From: Pyrinomonadaceae bacterium
GTDB taxonomy: Bacteria; Acidobacteriota; Blastocatellia; Pyrinomonadales; Pyrinomonadaceae
NCBI GenBank assembly: GCA_019694395.1
Contig: JAIBCC010000015.1
Span: 1 to 64,000 of the forward strand
Length of the DNA: 64,000 nt
Direction: 5' to 3'
Shown piece by piece: positions 8,241 through 17,250 of this stretch (position 1 is its first letter; every line of letters begins with the position of its first letter). The notes under the pieces are model-generated. The model saw only the letters and a program-made list of their open reading frames with translations, was not told the DNA's origin and did no database searches. The translations under genes were made by a program, and so were the position numbers.

Positions 8241-8290
8241 TGACACTTTTCTACGTTTTTTCACGTTTTGCCAGATAGGAGGATGAACTT

Positions 8291-8800
8291 ATGTTCAAAA
8301 CAATTCTAACAGTGTCGTTTCTTTTGCTTTTATCAACTTTGACTTTTGCCCAAAACAAAAGCGTTTATACCCCTTTAACCAACGATAAATGCCAGGTTAA
8401 AGTTGATTCTAAACTTCCGATCATGAACGGTTTGTGTCCCGGAATCGGGGGATATAATTTGGGAATCGCCGATGATGATTCCCGAATGTCCGTCAGTGTA
8501 GTTGCTCCTGACAAAAAAGTTTTTGACTTGGACTTTTGGGGTTATTTCAACAATTTTTCCTACATTGGGGAACAAGCCGAGTGGCGAATGAAAGGTAAGA
8601 CTCCGGTTGGTTTGATCATTCGCTACAATGTCTCGGATCAAGGAGATGGCGATAAAAAAACCTCATATTTAATGGTTTCAAAGATTACTCCAACCAAATC
8701 CTGTGTAGTTGGAATATTCAAACCAAGCAAAAGTCAAAATATTTTAGCCCAACAATTAGCTGATTCTGCATCAAATAAACCCTGTAAAAAAGTTGAATAA
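8291..8800 (+). CDS. Exported hypothetical protein
   Basis: The 169-residue protein has a clear signal peptide (hydrophobic core LTVSFLLLLSTLTFA, cleavage after FAQ) and a strong AGGAGG ribosome binding site ten bases before the ATG. The mature part contains four cysteines, three of which could be paired, and ends in a lysine-rich tail. No domain is recognised. It probably acts in the periplasm or outside the cell. Confidence 0.8.
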   Translation: MFKTILTVSFLLLLSTLTFAQNKSVYTPLTNDKCQVKVDSKLPIMNGLCPGIGGYNLGIADDDSRMSVSVVAPDKKVFDLDFWGYFNNFSYIGEQAEWRMKGKTPVGLIIRYNVSDQGDGDKKTSYLMVSKITPTKSCVVGIFKPSKSQNILAQQLADSASNKPCKKVE

Positions 8801-8824
8801 ATAAAAATTATTCATAAAAAGATA

Positions 8825-8867
8825 AAAATAGGTTATAAGTAAAGTGATTTAACCTATTTTCTTTTTT
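8825..8867 (+). terminator. Rho-independent terminator
   Basis: An 11-base perfect stem (AAAATAGGTTA with TAACCTATTTT, 8825-8835 and 8850-8860) is followed by C and six T's. It closes the transcript of the exported protein ending at 8800. Confidence 0.8.
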
Positions 8868-8878
8868 GAGGTGGACAA

Positions 8879-9655
8879 ATGCGAAAAACATTGTTTTCTT
8901 TATTTATTCTCGTAGTAGGATTTCTTTCGATTTATTCTCAGGATGAAAAAAACTATTACATCGGGTTCAAAGGCGGAGTCAGCATTCCACAACTTAGCAG
9001 CGAGCAAAGTAATGAACTTAGCCGTGATTACAAATCGCGGGTTGCTCCAAATTTTGGCGGGTTTGTTGAATTAGGATTGAAAAAGAAACTTTCATTTCAA
9101 ATTGAATTAAATTTTGCCGGACAAGGGGGAAAACGGATTGGCATTCAACCGATTTCTCAACCGCCGGCTGGACTTCCGGCACTTCCAAACGGAGTTTATT
9201 ATTACGCCAATTTCAAAAATGTTGCCAAACTGAACTATTTAGAAGTTCCCGCAATGCTGAAATATAAATTCGGATCCAAGGAAAAAACGAGAGTTTATCT
9301 GAACGGCGGCATTTATTACGGCGGATTGGTAAATGCTAAACAAGTTACCAGCGGCAGCAGCACGATTTATTTTGATCGTAACGGGCAAGTTCCGCTTCTG
9401 CTTCCGCCAAACGGGACTCCTTTACCAGCTGTTTCTTTTGATGCTACAACCGATATTAAAAAAGATATACAGGGCAATAATTTCGGTTTGACTGGCGGCG
9501 GGGGACTTGAGATTCCGCACGGTAAAAATTATTTTTTGATTGATGCCCGAATTTCTTATGGTTTAAAGACGATTCAAAAAGATACTGCAAGAAACGGCGA
9601 CAGCAAAACCGGAAACTTAGTTATTTCAGTTGGTTACGCCTTTCGGGTTAAGTAA
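8879..9655 (+). CDS. Outer-membrane beta-barrel protein (PorT/OMP_b-brl_2-like)
   Basis: The 258-residue protein has a signal peptide (residues 1-20, ending in IYSQ). The rest is made of alternating hydrophobic/polar strands typical of small outer-membrane barrels: YYIGFKGGVSIPQLS at the N-terminus, FVELGLKKKLSFQIELNFAG, KFGSKEKTRVYLNGGIYYGG, and a last strand GNLVISVGYAFRVK. A GAGG ribosome binding site precedes the ATG. This layout matches 'porin family / outer membrane beta-barrel' proteins. Transported substrate unknown. Confidence 0.82.
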   Translation: MRKTLFSLFILVVGFLSIYSQDEKNYYIGFKGGVSIPQLSSEQSNELSRDYKSRVAPNFGGFVELGLKKKLSFQIELNFAGQGGKRIGIQPISQPPAGLPALPNGVYYYANFKNVAKLNYLEVPAMLKYKFGSKEKTRVYLNGGIYYGGLVNAKQVTSGSSTIYFDRNGQVPLLLPPNGTPLPAVSFDATTDIKKDIQGNNFGLTGGGGLEIPHGKNYFLIDARISYGLKTIQKDTARNGDSKTGNLVISVGYAFRVK

Positions 9656-9745
9656 AAGATATTTTTTCCATCAGACAAAAGTTTGCTAGAATTAATCATC
9701 TAAGACAAAGTTTTAATGATTTTTTACAAGTTGAGGTGTATTTAA

Positions 9746-10579
9746 ATGTTACAAAAACTAGCCCTTGTTGTTTTTGCAATTCTTTCTTTAACCATTTTTG
9801 GTTTTGCTCAAAGCGACATTCGCAAGGTGGATTTTAATAATTTCACTTTTGAGCCAAGCTGTGCCGGTGAGGAAACTAAGAAAGTAACTGTCAAAAACGG
9901 TGAATTTTCTGAAGAAAAGAAAGTTGACGATTATGTTGATCGTTTTTATTTCCACGTTTTCGATTTTGTTTACGGCGATGTAAATGGCGATGGCAAAGAA
10001 GATGTAATCATTTCATCCGTCTGCAACACGGGCGGAACCGGAAACTTTACTGAAGGTTTTATTTACACAATCCATCAGGGCAAACCGATTTTGATTGGAC
10101 TGGTTGAAGGCGGTGATAGAGCCTACGGTGGACTGCGAAAAATTGAAATTGAAAATGGAGTAGTTGCCGTAGATCGAAATGATGCCGGAGAAATGGGCGG
10201 CGCGTGTTGCCCCGAATTTGCCGTTAAAACCAAATATAAATGGGACGGAAAAGAATTAAAGCAGTTTGGAACTGAAGAACGCCGTGAGCTTTATCCCAAA
10301 AAACGTGTTTCATTTGCCAAAGGTGCGACCAGCACAATAATGACCATTAAGGTTGATGAAATCAGCCGTTTTGTTATCGGCGCACGAGCCGGACAAACCT
10401 TAAAAGTTACAGTCAATTCGGACAAAGTTTCCGCCAGTCTATTTGAAGGAGAGGCTGATGTAACTGAAGGAGAAAAAGGTTTTACCGCTGTCCTGCAAAA
10501 ATCAGGCGATTTTGTCATTCAACTGCAAAATATGGATGAAAAAGAAAGTGAAGTTAGTGTAACAATTGAAATTCGTTAA
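9746..10579 (+). CDS. Exported protein with an FG-GAP/VCBS-like calcium-binding segment
   Basis: The 277-residue protein has a signal peptide (cleavage after FGFAQ). Residues ~75-145 contain a DVNGDGKEDVI loop, the DxNxDG-type calcium-binding motif found in FG-GAP and dockerin-like repeats, followed by SSVCNTGGTGNF. The C-terminal ~90 residues (VGARAGQTLKVTVNS, ADVTEGEKGFTAVLQKSGDFVIQL) look like a pre-peptidase C-terminal (PPC)-type beta-sandwich. An extracellular or periplasmic location is likely. A terminator follows at 10617. Confidence 0.78.
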   Translation: MLQKLALVVFAILSLTIFGFAQSDIRKVDFNNFTFEPSCAGEETKKVTVKNGEFSEEKKVDDYVDRFYFHVFDFVYGDVNGDGKEDVIISSVCNTGGTGNFTEGFIYTIHQGKPILIGLVEGGDRAYGGLRKIEIENGVVAVDRNDAGEMGGACCPEFAVKTKYKWDGKELKQFGTEERRELYPKKRVSFAKGATSTIMTIKVDEISRFVIGARAGQTLKVTVNSDKVSASLFEGEADVTEGEKGFTAVLQKSGDFVIQLQNMDEKESEVSVTIEIR

Positions 10580-10616
10580 GAATTCAAGCTAACCTTCAAA
10601 TTTTGATCTTATTTTT

Positions 10617-10637
10617 AGCCCTATTCAGGGCTTTTTT
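10617..10637 (+). terminator. Rho-independent terminator
   Basis: A six-base perfect stem AGCCCT/AGGGCT with loop ATTC is followed by a run of T's. It lies 38 bases after the stop of the exported protein ending at 10579. Confidence 0.85.
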
Positions 10638-10788
10638 ATTTGCTTAATTTTTTTTTCGCAATTAACAAAACGCAAATTATAATCAGTCAAATAATTTCAA
10701 TTTAGCTGAAATATTTTTTGCATTTCGACATTAGTTAGATGAAGAGCGATGAAAATTCTTCGTCCTTTGGCAAATCAGTGAGGTTTTT

Positions 10789-11325
10789 ATGAATGATCCT
10801 TTATCCTATCTTTTCTATCTTATTTTTGTTTTTTTAATCATTGAGTTTATTTTGAATTCAACCTGGAATTCCTGGTATTTTCGTCATGGAATCCCCATTT
10901 ACCGCAAAAACTATACTTTACCAAAAGATTTTACCATTCTTGCTCAACGTATTCAGTCAAAATGGATTCCTGACGGATGGAAACTGAATTTAACTTTTAA
11001 GGATATTGCCGAAAACGAAGTTGCCTTTCGGGAAGAAATTAAGTTTTTTGTAATCGGATTCCAATACGCACCTGTAATGCACGGTTTAATCCGTCGAAAT
11101 TCCAAGCCTAACGGAGTTGAAATTGTCGGTTATTTAAATTGGTCGGCAATTGTTTTTGTTTTAGCATTTTTAAGTATTGCTTTAACCACCGGACTTTTTA
11201 CTCAAACAGGAATTTGCGGGTTTGTTTTTCTTATCTTCTTTGCCATTGTTTTTTATACTTTATTCCGTATTCAGGCACAAAGATTCGACTATGTCGGAGC
11301 GATCTTTGATGAAGAAAAGGAGTAA
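10789..11325 (+). CDS. Membrane protein of unknown function
   Basis: The 178-residue protein has a hydrophobic N-terminal segment (LSYLFYLIFVFLIIEFIL). Two adjacent membrane segments lie near residues 118-165 (AIVFVLAFLSIALTTGLF and GFVFLIFFAIVFYTLF), with a ~90-residue soluble stretch between that is probably cytoplasmic. A GAGG sequence precedes the ATG. It is followed 46 bases later by the cysteine desulfurase and may be co-transcribed. No family recognised. Confidence 0.78.
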   Translation: MNDPLSYLFYLIFVFLIIEFILNSTWNSWYFRHGIPIYRKNYTLPKDFTILAQRIQSKWIPDGWKLNLTFKDIAENEVAFREEIKFFVIGFQYAPVMHGLIRRNSKPNGVEIVGYLNWSAIVFVLAFLSIALTTGLFTQTGICGFVFLIFFAIVFYTLFRIQAQRFDYVGAIFDEEKE

Positions 11326-11371
11326 AAATGGGACTATTGTTTTTTTACGGGAAATTCGTCAAAATTGAGAT

Positions 11372-12541
11372 ATGTTTAGACGTATTTATCTCGACCACGC
11401 CGCCACAACTCCGGTTGACAGCGAAGTTTTAGAAGCAATGATGCCGTATTTAACCAATAAATTCGGAAATCCCTCCAGTATTCATTATTTTGGTCAGGAA
11501 ACTCGTGGAGCCATGGACAAAGCTCGTCACCAAGTTGCCCAAATTATCAATGCGCGTCCCAATGAAATTGTTTTTACCTCAGGCGGAACTGAAGCCAATA
11601 ATTTGGCAATTCGAGGTCTGCTTGAGGCAAATTCAAAATATGGTAACCATGTAATCACTTCTGCAATTGAACATCCCGCAGTTAAAAGTTTGTGTGAACA
11701 TCTGGAAAAAAATGGATACAAAGTATCCTATCTTCCGGTTTATGAAGACGGTATTGTTAGAATTGAAGATGTAAAGAATGCAATCCGGGAAGATACGGTT
11801 TTGATTAGCATTATGACTGCCAATAATGAAATAGGCACATTACAACCCGTAGATGAAATCGGACAATTAGTAAAAGAATTACGTGCAAAAGGAAAGAAGA
11901 TTTGGTTTCATACCGATGCAGTGCAAGCTATTGGAAAGATTGAAGTTGATGTTCAAAAGATAGGCTGCGATTTGCTTTCAATGTCGGCGCATAAAATTTA
12001 TGCTCCAAAAGGAATAGGGGCATTATTTGTGGGACGGGGGGTCAGACTGCAATCTCAAAATCTTGGGGGACATCAGGAACGCGAACGACGAGGAGGAACA
12101 GAATCGGTTCCTCTCGTCATTGGTTTTGGTAAAGCCGCTGAACTGGCTTTATCACGTTTAAACGTTCAAACCACACGAGTTAGGGAGCTGCGTGATGAGT
12201 TTGAAAAAGGGGTGAGTGACACAATCCCCGATATTGTGTTTAATGGTAACAAACTAAACAGATTGCCCAACATTTCAAATATTTCCTTCCACCAAATTGA
12301 AGGTGAAGGACTATTGATAAACCTAGATATGCAGGGAATCGCCGTATCAACCGGCTCAGCCTGCTCATCGGGTTCGCTCGAACCTTCTCCCGTCATTCGC
12401 GCTTTGGGGCGTGATGACGAACTCTCAAGGGGAGCGATCAGATTTAGTTTTGGTAAAGATAACTCTATTGATGACTTAAATTATCTTATGGGAGTGTTAC
12501 CTAAAGCTATTGAAAATTTACGTTTTTTAGTTAAAACCTAG
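11372..12541 (+). CDS. iscS: Cysteine desulfurase (IscS/NifS group)
   Basis: This pyridoxal-phosphate enzyme removes sulfur from cysteine as a persulfide for Fe-S clusters and thiolated tRNAs. The 389-residue protein has YLDHAATTPVD at the start, FTSGGTEANNLAI, AIEHPAVK with the PLP-stacking His, and the PLP lysine in SMSAHKIYAPKG. The catalytic cysteine lies in the flexible loop STGSACSSGSLEPS at about residue 331, and the long loop places it in the group I (NifS/IscS) class. No IscU, IscA or MnmA partner lies nearby. Its stop overlaps the end of a convergent micropeptide gene by four bases. Confidence 0.94.
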   Translation: MFRRIYLDHAATTPVDSEVLEAMMPYLTNKFGNPSSIHYFGQETRGAMDKARHQVAQIINARPNEIVFTSGGTEANNLAIRGLLEANSKYGNHVITSAIEHPAVKSLCEHLEKNGYKVSYLPVYEDGIVRIEDVKNAIREDTVLISIMTANNEIGTLQPVDEIGQLVKELRAKGKKIWFHTDAVQAIGKIEVDVQKIGCDLLSMSAHKIYAPKGIGALFVGRGVRLQSQNLGGHQERERRGGTESVPLVIGFGKAAELALSRLNVQTTRVRELRDEFEKGVSDTIPDIVFNGNKLNRLPNISNISFHQIEGEGLLINLDMQGIAVSTGSACSSGSLEPSPVIRALGRDDELSRGAIRFSFGKDNSIDDLNYLMGVLPKAIENLRFLVKT

Positions 12542-12696
12542 GTTACTATACCGCCAGTTAAGGCTAAAACTAAAGTAACAATGCCACCATCCAAAGTAAC
12601 AATGCCACCATCCAAAGTAACAATGCCACCATCTGCTAAAACTGAACTTGCTAAAGCAAATACAGTAATTAAAATTGCTAAAAACTTGCTTTTCAT
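12538..12696 (-). CDS. Secreted micropeptide precursor with tandem DGGIVTL repeats
   Basis: This 52-codon gene is convergent with the cysteine desulfurase. The N-terminal 21 residues form a well-shaped signal peptide (MKSKFLAILITVFALASSVLA, Lys residues then a hydrophobic core, Ala-x-Ala cleavage site). The mature part would be only 31 residues: three consecutive copies of DGGIVTL, then VLALTGGIVT. AGGAG lies 16 bases before the ATG, an acceptable but long spacing. Frame, signal peptide and repeat agree, so I regard it as a real gene, but no family is known to me. Repeated short peptides behind a signal sequence are the layout of multi-copy peptide precursors. A structural repeat peptide is the alternative. 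Confidence 0.65.
   Translation of the reverse strand: MKSKFLAILITVFALASSVLADGGIVTLDGGIVTLDGGIVTLVLALTGGIVT
12572..12634. repeat. Three 21-bp direct repeats inside the micropeptide gene
   Basis: There are three consecutive 21-base units, the first two identical and the third differing only at the last base. They encode DGGIVTL on the minus strand. The near-perfect DNA identity, including third codon positions, points to recent expansion by slippage or recombination. Confidence 0.9.
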
Positions 12697-13074
12697 TTTA
12701 ATTAATTAATTTTCTCCTAATATGAAACTTTATATAGAATTTATTTCCTTCATAAGAGAGAACAATAACTATGCCAAAATCATAGAAATTAAACTAACCT
12801 GTTAATAATCACCGTTTAGGTAACTTGTTTAAGTTTTACTTGAATGCTCAACAAATTTCAGTTTTTTTCTCTATTTAGTTAATTGCTGATATAGCTAGAT
12901 TTAGCCATTTTTATTATTTTGGTAACTTTGTATACATAATTCTTTTATTTTCATTTTTCAATTATTAAATAAAAAACTAGAAATTTATTTACTGGTATGG
13001 TAGTTTATTATTTGGGGAAAGGTTCTTTAACCCCATTTCACTTCTAACTTGCCTTTACCCTTCCACTTTTCAAT
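12697..13074. other. AT-rich divergent intergenic region
   Basis: These 378 bases separate the minus-strand micropeptide gene from the plus-strand GGDEF-EAL gene, so both promoters should lie here. I see no convincing -35/-10 pair. A short hairpin GGGGAAAG...CTTTAACCCC occurs at about 13015-13035 just before the GGDEF-EAL start. No RNA gene or open frame is supported. Confidence 0.5.
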
Positions 13075-15330
13075 ATGAGCAAAGAGAAATCTCTCAAACT
13101 TTATCAACAAATTATTGTTTTATTAGGGTGCTTTACTTTGGTATTTGCTGTAGTGAGAGCATTTTTCGATCTTTTGAGCTGGGAGTTTATTCTTTTTTCT
13201 TTTTTTACAATTACAATTGGTCCAAGACTAAATTTAAAACTTCCCCGATCAAGAGTTGTTTTAGGATTTTCAGATTCTCTTATTTTTCTTTCCTTTCTTT
13301 TATTTGGCGGAGAGGAGGCTATCATTCTTGCCGCTGGGGAAATGTTAGCTGCTTGCCTTTCGTTAAGAACTAATGGGATTCGACTTAACTTTAATACCCT
13401 AATTTATAACATTTCTTCCTCCACACTCACTACTTCATTAACTTATTTAGGATGGCTTTTCATTTCGGATAAAATGGGGTTGAGTTTTATCCCAACAGAA
13501 ACATCTCAATTAGTTACCATGTTAGGGGTGCTTTCGATACTTCAATTCATTACAAATTCTATTTTTGTTTCTTCATACTATTCTTTAAAAAACGAAACCC
13601 CTTTGATAAAGCAATGGAAACAAGATGGTTTCTCCATCTCCATTACCCAGATAGCAGGAGCTTGTATTGCGGGTGTTACATATAAACTAATTACTAGCGG
13701 GGATTACTTTGCAACCAGTATTTCTTTAGTAGTTATAATTTTTGCCTATCTTAATTATCGTAAGGTTATGGGGGATATGACTTCTTCAATAGAAGAAGCA
13801 GAAAAAGCTCAACAAGAAAAAGCCGAATCTGAAAGAATACGTGCTGAACAAGCTGAAAAATATGCTTTAGAATTAAGTAAATCTCTGGCTGATCAGGAAA
13901 TAATCAGTGAAAAATTACAGGAAAGCAATATTGCGCTTGAACAAACAGCTTTTTATGATACTTTGACCAAATTACCCAATCGGGCTTATTTGATCGAGCG
14001 GTTAAATCTTTTGCTGGAGCTTGGGATAGATATTTCCAATAAATATTTTGTTCTCTTTTTAGACCTTAAACGATTCAAAAATATCAATAATCGCCTTGGT
14101 CATACTATCGGCGATAAGGTCTTGATGCTGGTCGCTAAAAGAGTTCTGCGGGCAGTTAAGATGGAAGACACTGTTGCCAGACTTGGCGGAGATGAGTTCG
14201 CCATCATTCTGACAGACCTGAAATCAGCCGAAGAAGCCAAACGTTACGCCCGAAGAATTCACCAAAAACTCACACATCCTTTTTCATTGAACGGACATAA
14301 GATTTTCAGTGATGTTCATATTGGCATTTCACCTTTTGATACGGAACATCAAAAACCGGAAGATATTTTGCGAGATGCTGATATAGCGATGCATTATGCC
14401 AAAGAAAAAGAACTTCCGTTCGCCCTGTTTGATAAAGACCTGCGTTCAAAAGTTCTGGAAACTATCAAGCTTGAATCACATCTGCGATTTGCTCTGGAAA
14501 AGAACGAACTTTCAATGTTCTATCAACCTTTGATTTCATTGGCTGACGGCGGGATCATTGGGTTTGAAGCACTTTTGCGTTGGCAGCATCCTACTTTTGG
14601 ATTTGTTTCACCGGCTCAATTTATCCCGATTGCAGAGGATTCCGGGCAAATTATTCCGATCACCAATTGGATTTTGGAACAAACAACAGATCAGATAGCC
14701 AAGTGGCAAAAAATTTCGCCCGGTTACAAAAAATTGATGGTCAGTGTCAATATCTCGGGCAAACATATCTCTCAGGACGGTTTGGTCGAAACGGTTGAAA
14801 CTTGCTTGCGAAAAGCCAAATTAAAACCCGCTTCATTAAAATTAGAAATTACCGAAAGCACCGCCATGGAAAACGCCGAACGGACGATTGAAATTCTGTC
14901 CGAATTAAACAGAATCGGCACTCAATTAAGCATTGACGACTTTGGCACGGGCTATTCCAGTTTAAGTTATTTGCACCGTTTACCATTCGATACTCTCAAA
15001 ATTGACCGTTCATTTGTTTATAGTGTTGGTGAGAACGGTGAAAATTCCGAAATATTGCAAACCATTATTTCTTTGGCAAAGAACCTGAAAATGAAAGTCA
15101 TCGCCGAAGGTATCGAAACCGAAAGCCAATTGCGGCTGTTGCGTAACTTAGGCTGCGATTTTGGTCAGGGCTATTTAATGTCAAAACCACTGCCGGTAGA
15201 TCAAGCCGAAACACTTCTCTATCAAAAACAAATCTGGTTCCCGCAGTCATTTGTAGAAAATGAAATGGGCGAAACCCTTTCAAACACTTCCAATTCTCCA
15301 ATACTTTATCCCTCAAAAATTGCACAATAA
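13075..15330 (+). CDS. Membrane-bound GGDEF-EAL cyclic-di-GMP protein
   Basis: The 751-residue protein has an N-terminal membrane sensor of about seven or eight hydrophobic segments (residues ~1-225) and a charged coiled-coil linker (EEAEKAQQEKAESERIRAEQAEK). A GGDEF diguanylate cyclase domain (ARLGGDEFAIIL near residue 375) and an EAL phosphodiesterase domain (GFEALLRWQHP near 497) follow. The EAL residues look complete: SVNISG, LEITES, SIDDFGTGYSS, LKIDRSF, AEGIET, GQGYLMSKPL. At the RxxD inhibitory site, five residues before GGDEF, the sequence is KMED, so canonical product inhibition is probably absent. Either net activity is possible. Confidence 0.92.
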   Translation: MSKEKSLKLYQQIIVLLGCFTLVFAVVRAFFDLLSWEFILFSFFTITIGPRLNLKLPRSRVVLGFSDSLIFLSFLLFGGEEAIILAAGEMLAACLSLRTNGIRLNFNTLIYNISSSTLTTSLTYLGWLFISDKMGLSFIPTETSQLVTMLGVLSILQFITNSIFVSSYYSLKNETPLIKQWKQDGFSISITQIAGACIAGVTYKLITSGDYFATSISLVVIIFAYLNYRKVMGDMTSSIEEAEKAQQEKAESERIRAEQAEKYALELSKSLADQEIISEKLQESNIALEQTAFYDTLTKLPNRAYLIERLNLLLELGIDISNKYFVLFLDLKRFKNINNRLGHTIGDKVLMLVAKRVLRAVKMEDTVARLGGDEFAIILTDLKSAEEAKRYARRIHQKLTHPFSLNGHKIFSDVHIGISPFDTEHQKPEDILRDADIAMHYAKEKELPFALFDKDLRSKVLETIKLESHLRFALEKNELSMFYQPLISLADGGIIGFEALLRWQHPTFGFVSPAQFIPIAEDSGQIIPITNWILEQTTDQIAKWQKISPGYKKLMVSVNISGKHISQDGLVETVETCLRKAKLKPASLKLEITESTAMENAERTIEILSELNRIGTQLSIDDFGTGYSSLSYLHRLPFDTLKIDRSFVYSVGENGENSEILQTIISLAKNLKMKVIAEGIETESQLRLLRNLGCDFGQGYLMSKPLPVDQAETLLYQKQIWFPQSFVENEMGETLSNTSNSPILYPSKIAQ

Positions 15331-15392
15331 AATTCAAACTAATTTGAGCTAGATTTGTCACTTTTTTTGCGATTAAATATAGGAGAATTCTT

Positions 15393-17201
15393 ATGAATAA
15401 AATCGCATTTGTCCTAATATTTATTTTTTCGCTTTCGGCTTTTTCGCAAACCAATAATTTAGATAAAAACTTGGCGGATAATTTTTACCAGTCGTTGGGA
15501 AAAAGCGATCCCCAATTGGCTTTGGATTCGGTTTTGCAAACTTTTCAGGAATTTAACGTTCGCTGGCATCCTGATCTGGTTTGGATTCGTAATCCTTATA
15601 ACGAAAAAATTAACGAATACATAAACTTTGATAAAGAGATTCTGATCAGTAATTTTGTCAAAAAATCTGAGGCGGCAGACTACTGGACAAATTGGAGCAA
15701 ATTGCTGACCGACGGCAGATTTGACCACAAAAAATTCTTCAAAAACGAACACGAAATGCTCGTGATGGCAAATTATAATCAGTTGATTTTAGCTACTCAC
15801 GAATTCGGTCATCATCTTGATTATCTTTACAATATCAACACTTACGGCGGAGATACCAATGCCCTCGCAATCACTCATTCACCATTAAATTGCACCGAAG
15901 GATTTGCCGACCAGGTTGCCTTTGTTTTTGCTACCCATCTGGCGCAAGATAAAAGATTTGCCGAACTCCGTCGAAGGTATTTGGAACTCATCAATGCAAT
16001 TGACGGATTGATCCCGGAGAAAGATCGGGCTTCGTTTGCGGGAATTTCTTCGGTTACGGATAACTGCGGAAAAATTGATTATGTTGAAGATATGTTGAAA
16101 TTTAATCCGCGCAAAAATCCCTCTGATTTCCGTAAATATGTTTCGGTTTATTTCAATCGCTGGCGAATTTTATTGACTTCCAAAGACTTTCCGTCAATGC
16201 AGGATTTTATTGAAACAAGGATTTTTCACCCTTTTTATCAACGCATAAAGCTAAATGATACTCCCGTTTCAGTTAAAACAAACAGTGAAATTAAACTCCC
16301 TGCGTTTGAAAGGAAAGACAAAGACGGTGTTTATTTGGAACGGCTTTCCGTTTTGAATCAAAAAGGTGAGTTTCGCAATTTTGTAATAAATTTCAAGACA
16401 CAAAAAAATACCAAAAACGATTCAGAGGATTGGCAAAGCGGTGAAATTGAGTTGCAAAATGATAAATTTCAGCCGATTGGCAAGATAAAATTAACGATTC
16501 CAAAAGAAATTCAATTTCCCTATTTTCCAAGATTCCTCGCAACGGATGATGATGAATTTTATTTGTATCTGTTTCCCTACTATTCGTTTGAGGATAATGA
16601 GGAAAAAACTGCCAATTGCCAAACCCGTCTACTTTATCGTTTTAAAAGAGTGAATGGAATTTGGCAAGAAAAGTTTGAGTCTATCAAAGATGCAAAGTTT
16701 AATTGCGACAAGGTTGAAAATCTTATCAGTTCTCCGAACGGCAAACTTTATTTGCTCAATTTCAAAGATGAAAGTGATTTTTCCGATCTTAAAGACCAAA
16801 ATTCAAATGAACAAACCAGCATTTATCTGACCGAAATTGACCGCGAAAATCTTAAGCTAAAAGAGCCGAAACTTTACGGCACCTTTAAGTTTTCCGATTT
16901 CCCTAAACTTTCATATTTTGATTCCAAAACTGCAATTGATGATAACGGAAAACTGATTTTTTCATTCAGCAATAGTCCCACAGCTCAATTTCAATTCGGA
17001 AATCTTGCCCAAGTAAATCCTAATGGTGTAATCAGCACTTTAGCCGGAACTATTCCTCATTATGAAGACGGAGAAAACAAAGAATTGATTGGGTTTAGAA
17101 ACATTTCCGACATTCGCCAAATTGATGAAAAAACGATTGGTGTTTTAGATTGGAATGAAAAACGTGACGGATTTCGGGTTAGGGAGATTAAGTTGCGGTA
17201 A
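15393..17201 (+). CDS. Exported zinc-metallopeptidase-like protein with C-terminal propeller-like region
   Basis: The 602-residue protein has a signal peptide (FSLSAFSQ) and a HEFGHHLDY sequence near residue 134, a HExxH zincin motif. It is followed ~40 residues later by CTEGFADQVAF, whose Glu could be the third zinc ligand, as in gluzincins. The C-terminal half (ISSPNGKLYLLNF, AIDDNGKLIFSFSNSP, NPNGVISTLAGTIPHYEDG, IDEKTIGVLDWN) reads like NHL/six-bladed propeller strands. AGGAG precedes the ATG. The combination suggests a secreted or periplasmic peptidase. Activity is inferred only from motifs. Confidence 0.78.
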   Translation: MNKIAFVLIFIFSLSAFSQTNNLDKNLADNFYQSLGKSDPQLALDSVLQTFQEFNVRWHPDLVWIRNPYNEKINEYINFDKEILISNFVKKSEAADYWTNWSKLLTDGRFDHKKFFKNEHEMLVMANYNQLILATHEFGHHLDYLYNINTYGGDTNALAITHSPLNCTEGFADQVAFVFATHLAQDKRFAELRRRYLELINAIDGLIPEKDRASFAGISSVTDNCGKIDYVEDMLKFNPRKNPSDFRKYVSVYFNRWRILLTSKDFPSMQDFIETRIFHPFYQRIKLNDTPVSVKTNSEIKLPAFERKDKDGVYLERLSVLNQKGEFRNFVINFKTQKNTKNDSEDWQSGEIELQNDKFQPIGKIKLTIPKEIQFPYFPRFLATDDDEFYLYLFPYYSFEDNEEKTANCQTRLLYRFKRVNGIWQEKFESIKDAKFNCDKVENLISSPNGKLYLLNFKDESDFSDLKDQNSNEQTSIYLTEIDRENLKLKEPKLYGTFKFSDFPKLSYFDSKTAIDDNGKLIFSFSNSPTAQFQFGNLAQVNPNGVISTLAGTIPHYEDGENKELIGFRNISDIRQIDEKTIGVLDWNEKRDGFRVREIKLR

Positions 17202-17250
17202 TTATTTTTATCTGTTTGGGTTTGTGATAAATTGTTTGCCGACAACTTTT

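Noticed and set aside
12813..12823. CGTTTAGGTAA upstream of the GGDEF-EAL gene, like the ECF -10 box
   Set aside because: No TGACC-type -35 box lies 17 bases upstream, so it does not fit the six-site family.
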